From assembly GCA_041572275.1 (NCBI GenBank), contig JBFFSQ010000190.1:1-5736 (forward strand): a stretch of 5,736 nt of DNA, written 5' to 3'. Source of the DNA: JBFFSQ01 sp041572275 (GTDB lineage Bacteria; Pseudomonadota; Gammaproteobacteria; SZUA-229). The notes beneath the pieces were generated by a model. That model was not told where the DNA came from. It made no database searches and worked only from the letters and a program-made list of their open reading frames with translations. The position numbers and the translations under genes were made by a program. Of this stretch, positions 1-4,496 are shown piece after piece (the stretch's first letter is position 1; each line of letters begins with the position of its first letter).

Positions 1-105
1 GCTTTTTTCTAACTTTCTTTTTTGCCATAGGAACATGGGTATCGTATATAAAACGCCATTGTACACAATAAGCTAATTTATTGCCGTAAATTTGAAACTG
101 AATAA

Positions 106-134
106 TTGACAAGCCGTCAGACAATCGGTAAAGT
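106..134 (+). promoter_or_regulatory. sigma70-type promoter for tRNA-Leu
   Basis: A perfect -35 box TTGACA (106-111) is followed, after a 17-nt spacer, by the -10 box TAAAGT (129-134, 4 of 6 consensus bases). Immediately downstream lies a G+C-rich stretch, TCGCGCC, at 135-141. A G+C-rich discriminator is typical of stable-RNA promoters under stringent (ppGpp) control, so growth-rate regulation is a reasonable inference. Transcription would begin near 141-143, leaving a leader of about 30 nt to be removed by RNase P before the tRNA starts at 174. Box positions are read directly; the start site is inferred. Confidence 0.75.
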
Positions 135-173
135 TCGCGCCTGTCTCGGATCATCAGATCCAACTGCACCCAT

Positions 174-260
174 GCCGAGGTGGCGGAATTGGTAGACGCG
201 CTAGCTTCAGGTGCTAGTGAGCTTTGGCTCGTGGAGGTTCAAGTCCTCTTCTCGGCACCA
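174..260 (+). tRNA. tRNA-Leu (anticodon CAG)
   Basis: This is a class II tRNA of 87 nt that decodes CUG leucine codons. The acceptor stem pairs 174-180 with 250-256, with a G-T pair at its inner end. The discriminator base is A257, as expected for leucine tRNAs, and CCA is encoded at 258-260. The D-arm region contains the usual AATTGGTAGAC stretch. The anticodon loop TTCAGGT is closed by the stem CTAGC/GCTAG, with anticodon CAG at 208-210. A long variable arm (about 222-232) follows, then a T arm at 233-249 with loop TTCAAGT. Overall it closely resembles E. coli tRNA-Leu(CAG). It has its own promoter upstream and is followed by an A+T-rich spacer with no strong terminator. The 3' ends of tRNA-Leu genes are common integration sites, but no attachment repeat is visible within this window. 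Confidence 0.97.
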
Positions 261-266
261 TCTTTA

Positions 267-319
267 TTAATCCCAAAGATAAATTAAATCACTGATTAAT
301 ATGTGATTAACGTAATCAC
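267..319. repeat. cluster of GATTAA half-sites with a 7-bp inverted repeat
   Basis: A perfect inverted repeat GTGATTA/TAATCAC occupies 303-309 and 313-319, separated by 3 nt. An additional AATCAC at 287-292 also pairs with GTGATT at 303-308. TGATTAA occurs as a direct repeat at 293-299 and 304-310, with an 11-bp period, close to one helical turn. TTAATC (the reverse of GATTAA) is at 267-272. Four half-sites of related sequence within 53 bp resemble a multi-site operator. No T-run follows, so it is unlikely to be an intrinsic terminator of the tRNA. The binding protein, if any, is unknown. Confidence 0.4.
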
Positions 320-389
320 CTTCATCCGCATCCCCGTTTTCAACAATCTACAGCCACCTGTTTTTTAACACTAGATGCCAAAAAATCTT

Positions 390-410
390 ATTTGAAGCCT
401 TTCTTCAAAT
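390..410. repeat. 8-bp hairpin in the spacer
   Basis: ATTTGAAG at 390-397 pairs perfectly with CTTCAAAT at 403-410 around a 5-nt loop. On the minus strand the stem is followed, after four bases, by a run of six T (385-380), so it faintly resembles a minus-strand terminator. The stem has only two G-C pairs and no minus-strand gene is seen upstream of it. It could equally be an operator or a leader-RNA structure. Confidence 0.35.
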
Positions 411-573
411 CATTCCATTCTACCAAGCAATATTCCCTGTTTAACTCATATACCCATCAATAAACAATGCCATTGCTCTATACCTATGTGAGTAAAGAAT
501 GCAGTCTTATTTTCTTCTCTATGTTGGTGTAAATAAACTGGAATTCATAAATCAGGTCTTAAAATAACCATTT

Positions 574-585
574 TATTGATCAATA
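574..585. repeat. 12-bp perfect palindrome TATTGATCAATA
   Basis: The palindrome sits about 90 bp upstream of the atpD start codon, where an operator would be expected. It contains TTGATCAA, the two FNR/ANR-type half sites (TTGAT, ATCAA) collapsed without the usual 4-nt gap, so it is not a normal FNR site. The regulator is not identifiable from sequence alone. Confidence 0.35.
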
Positions 586-677
586 TACCTAACTTAAGTC
601 GGCCATTTATTCTACAATTTTTGAATAGATCAGACGATTCATACACTAAGGTGCCTTAATATCGATTCAGCACTCAA

Positions 678-2066
678 ATGAATAACTTGCTCATTAACCA
701 ACAGTTAGAAGCCATCGGTACTATCACCGAAGTACATGGTCCTGTGGTTATCATTTATTGCAAACAACTCCCACCAATCAAACAGGCCTTGTCAGCACAC
801 TATGATGGCGAAACCTGCCTGTTTGAAGTACATCAACATCTAGACAATCATCATATTCGAGCTGTCACCCTGCACCGTGCAAGTGGCCTGTATCGTGGTA
901 TGACTATTTTTGATACAGGTGCACCTTTGCATATACCGGTTTGTCCCGAAATTCTCGGAAGAGTACTGAATATTTTTGGTGAACCACTGGATGCGGGCCC
1001 GGCATTAAACACTCAGACCTTTAGAAATATTCATGCGGCTCCCACTGCACTATCTGATGCCACCAGTAGTAGCGAGATACTGGCAACTGGCATCAAAGTT
1101 ATTGATTTACTATGCCCGTTTGTCAAAGGTGGAAAAACCGGGCTGTTCGGTGGTGCAGGTGTAGGCAAAACCGTTTTAATTATGGAATTCATGCACGCAG
1201 TTGCATCTTTACATAAAGGCGCATCGGTATTTGCAGGTGTAGGGGAACGCATGCGTGAGGCCCATGAATTGTGGCATGAAATGAAACAGGCCGGTGTTAT
1301 GCCCCAGTCAATGATGGTTTTTGGCCAAATGGATGAATCACCAGGGGTGCGCTTCAGAGTGGGTTTATCCGCCCTGACCTATGCCGAATACCTTCGTGAT
1401 ACTATGCAAAAAGAAGTACTGTTCGTCATGGACAACATTTTTCGTTTTGTCCAGGCAGGAAGTGAGGTATCCAGTTTACTGGGCCGTATGCCAGCCACGG
1501 TGGGTTACCAGCCCACACTCATCTCAGAAGTTGCGGAACTGGAAGAGCGAATCATATCAACCCATCATGGCGATATTACCTCTGTCCAGGCGGTATATGT
1601 ACCCGCTGATGATATGACTGACCCAGCAGTCAATGCCATACTCAGTCATCTCGACACCAAAGTGATTCTAACCCGCAACCAGGCCGCCAAAGGCATTTAC
1701 CCAGCCGTAGACCCATTGCACTCTAGCAGTAAAATGATGGATGCCTACACTCTGGGCTCACGTCACTATGCCATTGCCGAAGGTGTTCGCGAACATCTGG
1801 CACGCTACCACGAACTCGAAGATATTATTGCCATGCTGGGTATCGAAGAACTGTCTCCCACTGATAAGCGCATTGTATTGAGAGCACGTAAATTGCAGCG
1901 CTACTTAACCCAACCCTTATCAGTGACAGCTGCACATACGGGTATTACCGGGATATCCGTTTCATTGAATGAAACACTGGATGACTGTGAAGCATTTTTA
2001 AAGGGGCAATATGATGATACACCTGAAGAGCAGTGCTACATGCGAGGTACGATGACATCGATATGA
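678..2066 (+). CDS. atpD: N-ATPase (alternate F1Fo ATPase) F1 subunit beta
   Basis: This is the catalytic subunit of the F1 head, which hydrolyses or makes ATP at the alpha/beta interfaces on the cytoplasmic side. It has 462 residues, close to the family length. Visible motifs are the P-loop GGAGVGKT (158-165, with K164 and T165), the catalytic glutamate in GVGER (E190), Walker B LFVMD (D252), the signature AGSEVSSLLGRMP (260-272) and the adenine-pocket tyrosine in GIYPAVDPL (Y341). The DELSEED lever region reads GIEELSPTDK (388-397), the looser form expected in alternate beta subunits. All catalytic residues are intact. The ATG at 678 is the only in-frame start after the stop at 657-659, but no good ribosome-binding site precedes it; the nearest purine stretch, AAGG, is about 30 nt upstream. 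Placement of beta first in the operon is diagnostic of N-ATPases, since ordinary F-type operons have beta near the end. Its stop overlaps the next start (ATGA). Confidence 0.97.
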   Translation: MNNLLINQQLEAIGTITEVHGPVVIIYCKQLPPIKQALSAHYDGETCLFEVHQHLDNHHIRAVTLHRASGLYRGMTIFDTGAPLHIPVCPEILGRVLNIFGEPLDAGPALNTQTFRNIHAAPTALSDATSSSEILATGIKVIDLLCPFVKGGKTGLFGGAGVGKTVLIMEFMHAVASLHKGASVFAGVGERMREAHELWHEMKQAGVMPQSMMVFGQMDESPGVRFRVGLSALTYAEYLRDTMQKEVLFVMDNIFRFVQAGSEVSSLLGRMPATVGYQPTLISEVAELEERIISTHHGDITSVQAVYVPADDMTDPAVNAILSHLDTKVILTRNQAAKGIYPAVDPLHSSSKMMDAYTLGSRHYAIAEGVREHLARYHELEDIIAMLGIEELSPTDKRIVLRARKLQRYLTQPLSVTAAHTGITGISVSLNETLDDCEAFLKGQYDDTPEEQCYMRGTMTSI

Positions 2067-2464
2067 ATGTCTTTACCCTGACACTCCAGGACGACACACA
2101 TACCGAACAATATGAAGGCATTAACTCCTTTGTAGGTGAAGATGCCAGTGGAAGTTTTGGCATATTGCCCGGTCATGCCCGTATGATGACTTCACTGGTA
2201 ATGGGATTGTCACGCTTTCGTATTGGTGAACAGGACTGGCGCTATATTGCCAGTTCCAGTGCTTTACTTTATTTTAATGACAACACACTAACCCTGACCA
2301 GTCGTCACTTTTTGATCGACACCGATTACATGCGAATTAGTACCGCTCTGGAACAACAACTACTAGAAGAAGAGTCACACTTACATGCACAAAAACAAAG
2401 TTTACGCCGCATGGAAGAGGAAGTACTTAAACGGTTATGGGAACTGGGGCGTCGTGGGACATGA
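2063..2464 (+). CDS. atpC: N-ATPase F1 subunit epsilon
   Basis: Epsilon is the central-stalk subunit that sits with gamma on the c-ring and in many enzymes tunes ATP hydrolysis. The product has 133 residues. The N-terminal part (about 1-86) reads as the expected beta-sandwich, with the family landmark GSFGILPGHARMMT (30-43). The C-terminal part (about 92-129) is a charged helix rich in Glu, Gln and Leu. I chose the ATG at 2063, which forms a four-base ATGA overlap with the atpD stop and gives the normal epsilon N-terminus (MNVFTLTLQ). An in-frame ATG at 2033 would add ten residues lying inside beta and is less likely. A GAGGT stretch (2044-2048) lies about 14 nt upstream, rather far, so translation is probably coupled to beta. 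Epsilon directly after beta at the front of the operon is the N-ATPase arrangement. Confidence 0.93.
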   Translation: MNVFTLTLQDDTHTEQYEGINSFVGEDASGSFGILPGHARMMTSLVMGLSRFRIGEQDWRYIASSSALLYFNDNTLTLTSRHFLIDTDYMRISTALEQQLLEEESHLHAQKQSLRRMEEEVLKRLWELGRRGT

Positions 2465-2470
2465 ACAATA

Positions 2471-2740
2471 ATGACAGATAAAAATGATCTTAAAAAACAG
2501 ATTGAACGTCAGGCTCAGCGCATGAAAAAAGCCGAACATGAACGGCCCACTCTCATCGCTCAGACAGTTTACATTGGTGTACTCGGTCTACTTTTTGTTT
2601 TGCCCGTCGTTGCAGGTGCTTATCTTGGTCATTGGCTGGACAGCCAGGCCACAAATTACTCAGTGCGCTGGACGACCAGCCTGATTCTAGTTGGTGTATT
2701 CATTGGCTTCATGAATGTTTATATCTACATAAAAGAGTAA
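2471..2740 (+). CDS. atpQ: AtpQ, AtpI/gene 1-like small membrane protein of the N-ATPase
   Basis: This 89-residue protein has a charged, Lys/Arg/Glu-rich cytoplasmic N-terminus (1-27) and two membrane helices (about 32-53 and 67-86). The end of the first helix carries the family signature GAYLGHWLD (49-57), seen in AtpI/ATPase gene 1 proteins. In ordinary F-type operons AtpI helps c-ring assembly and has been linked to Mg2+ handling; a similar accessory role is inferred here. It starts 6 nt after atpC and ends 10 nt before atpB. The second small membrane protein that normally follows it in N-ATPase operons, AtpR, is absent. This gene itself is AtpQ rather than AtpR, because AtpR is a three-helix protein without this signature. 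Confidence 0.85.
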   Translation: MTDKNDLKKQIERQAQRMKKAEHERPTLIAQTVYIGVLGLLFVLPVVAGAYLGHWLDSQATNYSVRWTTSLILVGVFIGFMNVYIYIKE

Positions 2741-2750
2741 AGTATATGAC

Positions 2751-3452
2751 ATGAGCGATTCAGGACTGGACATAACAACTGTATTTAACCTGGGCCCCTT
2801 AGCCGTCACCAATACTGTGATCACCACCTGGGGCCTTATGGCTGTGCTTGGCCTGTTTTCATGGCTAGCAACTCGCCGACTATCACATACTCCAAACTCA
2901 GTTCAAATTTCACTGGAAGCCATTGTCACCATCATCGAAAACGCCATAGCCGCAGTGGCCCCGCAACAAGCCAAACAACTAACACCGTTTATTGGCAGCC
3001 TGTGGATATTTCTGGTGATAGCCAACCTTAGCGGTCTTATTCCTGGTGTACACTCACCCACTCGAGACCTGTCTGCCACAACCGCCATGGCCATTATCGT
3101 ATTTCTATCTGTACACTGGTATGGCATTCGTATACAGGGAATTAAAGCGTATTTGCGCCACTATCTGTTACCTAGCCCTATTCTATTACCGTTTCACCTG
3201 GTCAGCGAAATCACCCGTACAGTCGCACTGGCAATACGTCTGTTTGGCAATATGATGAGCCTGGAAATGACAGCGCTTCTAATCTTGCTGGTGGCTGGTT
3301 TTCTTGCACCTGTTCCGATTCTCATGCTGCATATTATTGAGGCGCTGGTACAGGCTTATATCTTTGGCATGCTGGCACTGGTTTATGTTGCCGGCGGTAT
3401 CCAGTCCCAACAGCTTCAACAAAACAGAAAACAAGGAGTAACCCATGACTGA
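2751..3452 (+). CDS. atpB: N-ATPase Fo subunit a
   Basis: Subunit a is the integral-membrane stator that provides the two ion half-channels against the c-ring. It has 233 residues and about five or six hydrophobic segments (roughly 19-40, 80-100, 108-127, 138-150, 155-185 and 188-215). The essential stator arginine is present in AIRLFGNM (R163, equivalent to E. coli aR210), followed by E172 (equivalent to aE219). Near the C-terminus the spacing of H194 and Q201 in HIIEALVQAYIFG matches E. coli aH245 and aQ252. At the position of E. coli aE196 there is H149, by simple counting from R163. The length is normal, so no AtpR sequence is fused to it. The start at 2751 has only a weak AGAG-like site upstream. 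The end overlaps atpE by 8 nt, consistent with coupled translation. Confidence 0.96.
   Translation: MSDSGLDITTVFNLGPLAVTNTVITTWGLMAVLGLFSWLATRRLSHTPNSVQISLEAIVTIIENAIAAVAPQQAKQLTPFIGSLWIFLVIANLSGLIPGVHSPTRDLSATTAMAIIVFLSVHWYGIRIQGIKAYLRHYLLPSPILLPFHLVSEITRTVALAIRLFGNMMSLEMTALLILLVAGFLAPVPILMLHIIEALVQAYIFGMLALVYVAGGIQSQQLQQNRKQGVTHD
3433..3438 (+). promoter_or_regulatory. strong Shine-Dalgarno site of atpE
   Basis: AAGGAG lies 6 nt before the atpE ATG, inside the end of atpB. It is the best ribosome-binding site in the operon, and this fits the need for many c subunits per complex (about 10-17 per ring in known enzymes). Confidence 0.8.
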
Positions 3453-3711
3453 CTTGTCCACATTTACCATGGCATCAACAGTAGCGGCCATTATTGGTAT
3501 TGCATTAGGGGTGATGTTGCCCGCCATCGCCATGGGCTGGGCCATTAGTCGCGCAATGGATGCTCTATCCCGGCAACCGGAAGCCGAGCGCGCCATCATG
3601 CGTACCTTGTTTATTGGTCTGGCCATGATCGAGTCATTAGCTATTTATGTACTGGTCATTGTATTGATCATACTGTTCCGCAATCCGTTACTGGAATATA
3701 TGTTGAAGTAA
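3445..3711 (+). CDS. atpE: N-ATPase Fo subunit c (rotor ring)
   Basis: This proteolipid of 88 residues forms the rotating c-ring. It is a helical hairpin, with helix 1 about 6-38, polar loop RQPEAE (43-48) and helix 2 about 50-80. The ion-carrying carboxylate is E63 in IESLAIY, and S64 and Y68 match Ilyobacter tartaricus S66 and Y70 of the Na+ site. However, the helix-1 ligand (Q32 in Ilyobacter, Glu or Gln in Na+-type c subunits as I recall them) is M30 here, within PAIAMG, so the Na+ site is incomplete. The usual GxGxGxG packing motif of helix 1 is replaced by V23-x-L25-x-A27-x-A29, leaving only G31. The reading frame and start are secure: a strong ribosome-binding site precedes the ATG, and the gene overlaps atpB by 8 nt. 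I assign it to the alternate c family; H+ coupling is plausible but not proven. Confidence 0.96.
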   Translation: MTDLSTFTMASTVAAIIGIALGVMLPAIAMGWAISRAMDALSRQPEAERAIMRTLFIGLAMIESLAIYVLVIVLIILFRNPLLEYMLK

Positions 3712-3727
3712 ACCATACCCATTACCA

Positions 3728-3732
3728 TGGAG
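3728..3732 (+). promoter_or_regulatory. Shine-Dalgarno site supporting the TTG start of atpF
   Basis: TGGAG lies 8 nt before the TTG at 3741. The nearby ATG at 3727 is out of frame with atpF, and no other in-frame start lies between the atpE stop and 3741, so this site decides for the TTG start. Confidence 0.7.
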
Positions 3733-3740
3733 ACTCACCA

Positions 3741-4496
3741 TTGGAACTAAACTGGTCAACATTTCTACTGGAAATTTTTAACTTTCTGGTACTGGTATGG
3801 ATATTGAAGCACTTTCTTTATCATCCCATATTAACCGTGCTTGAAAACCGTCGTAAAAAGATACAGCAAAGCCTCAGCGAAGCCTCTCAGCGACAGACAC
3901 AAGCCATAGCCCTGGAACAACAATATCAAGGACGGCTTGATCAATGGGAGCTTGAAAAACAACAGGCTCGAGATGCTTTAGTACAGGAAATCCAGACTGA
4001 AAGAAATCACAGGCTTCAACAATTACAAACAGAACTCGATAATGAACGAGAAAAAGCCAGCGTCATCCAGGAACGCCAATTCAGAGAAACTCAACAACAG
4101 CAACAACAACTTGCTCATCAGCAAGCTGCGAAATTTGCAGCTCGATTACTCAGCTCATTAGCCGGACCAGATCTAGAATTACGATTGATTGACCTGTTCA
4201 TAAATGAACTTGATCAACAAACAGAAGAACGTATTACCCGTATACGAGACTCATACACTGATTCGGCCGAGAACATCACTGTCACCAGCGCATACCCCCT
4301 CTCAGATGCGCAAAAAAAGCAACTCAATAAGGCACTTTCACGATTATGCGGTCAACCAGTAACGATTACTTACAATCAGAACAGCGAACTGATTGCTGGC
4401 TTACATGTCACCATAGATGCCTGGGTACTGCACATCAATTTGCGGGATGAATTAAACAGTTTTGTGGAACTGAGTCATGACACCCTCATCAGCTAA
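3741..4496 (+). CDS. atpF: N-ATPase Fo subunit b with delta-like C-terminal domain
   Basis: Subunit b is the peripheral-stalk subunit that ties the membrane part to the F1 head. At 251 residues it is far longer than ordinary bacterial b (about 156). It has one N-terminal membrane helix (6-27), then a long charged coiled coil (about 32-135) with a run of six Gln (118-123), then a linker helix region (about 136-175). The last part (178-242) resembles the C-terminal domain of F1 delta/OSCP: the ITVTSAYPLSDAQKKQL stretch and the following GLHVTIDAWVLHINLRDEL stretch line up with E. coli delta VEVVSAYPLNDEQ and its GVIIRAGDMVIDGSVRGRL. There is no separate delta gene in the window, as expected for N-ATPases. 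The start is TTG at 3741, backed by a GGAG site; this gives MELNWSTFLLEIFNFL, a typical b N-terminus. The gap to atpE is 29 nt, the largest in the operon, and the end overlaps atpA by 20 nt. Confidence 0.93.
   Translation: MELNWSTFLLEIFNFLVLVWILKHFLYHPILTVLENRRKKIQQSLSEASQRQTQAIALEQQYQGRLDQWELEKQQARDALVQEIQTERNHRLQQLQTELDNEREKASVIQERQFRETQQQQQQLAHQQAAKFAARLLSSLAGPDLELRLIDLFINELDQQTEERITRIRDSYTDSAENITVTSAYPLSDAQKKQLNKALSRLCGQPVTITYNQNSELIAGLHVTIDAWVLHINLRDELNSFVELSHDTLIS

Larger units (their letters stand above)
261..677. other. A+T-rich spacer between tRNA and atp operon
   Basis: No protein-coding gene is supported in these 417 bases. The spacer must hold the promoter and 5' leader of the atp operon unless transcription reads through from the tRNA, but no strong sigma70 promoter is visible. 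Weak candidates are TTGAAT (621-626) with TACACT (642-647) at a short 15-nt spacing, and the isolated -10-like TACAAT (613-618) with no matching -35. Structures present are a weak 6-bp inverted repeat right after the tRNA (260-265 with 275-280), the GATTAA-type repeat cluster (267-319), a hairpin (390-410) and a palindrome (574-585). The clear drop in G+C relative to the flanking genes fits a regulatory or recently joined region. Confidence 0.6.

Noticed and set aside
1..28. Possible 5' end of a minus-strand gene beginning ATG at 28 (MAKKKVRKK...), running off the left edge.
   Set aside because: Only nine codons are visible, there is no ribosome-binding site, and a T-rich stretch read in reverse gives lysine codons by chance. 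The T-runs at 3-8 and 17-23 could instead be a terminator tail of an unseen upstream gene. Unresolved without more sequence.
3..71. Plus-strand frame open from the left edge to a TAA at 69-71 that could be the hydrophobic tail of an upstream protein.
   Set aside because: It encodes only 22 residues with no recognisable motif. Too short to separate from chance.
260..280. Stem ATCTTT/AAAGAT right after the tRNA as an intrinsic terminator.
   Set aside because: Six A+T-rich pairs with a 9-nt loop and no T-run after it; too weak to call.
467..532. A 21-codon reading frame in the spacer (ATG at 467, stop at 530-532), a possible leader peptide.
   Set aside because: No ribosome-binding site, no attenuator structure after it and no link to atpD.
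1031..1252. Minus-strand open frame inside atpD, and similar ones at 1945-2163, 2903-3127, 3279-3626 and 5514-5717, plus plus-strand frames at 1381-1617, 3046-3255 and 5156-5383.
   Set aside because: All lie within well-supported atp genes in other frames, have no family features and lack translation signals; they are shadow frames.
2033..2062. Upstream ATG that would extend epsilon by ten residues.
   Set aside because: The extra residues lie inside atpD and do not resemble an epsilon N-terminus; the ATGA overlap at 2063 is the better start.
4084..4115. CAA/CAG run in atpF as a microsatellite or slippage site.
   Set aside because: It encodes a six-Gln run within a Gln-rich coiled coil, is mixed in codon use and short, and the frame is intact.
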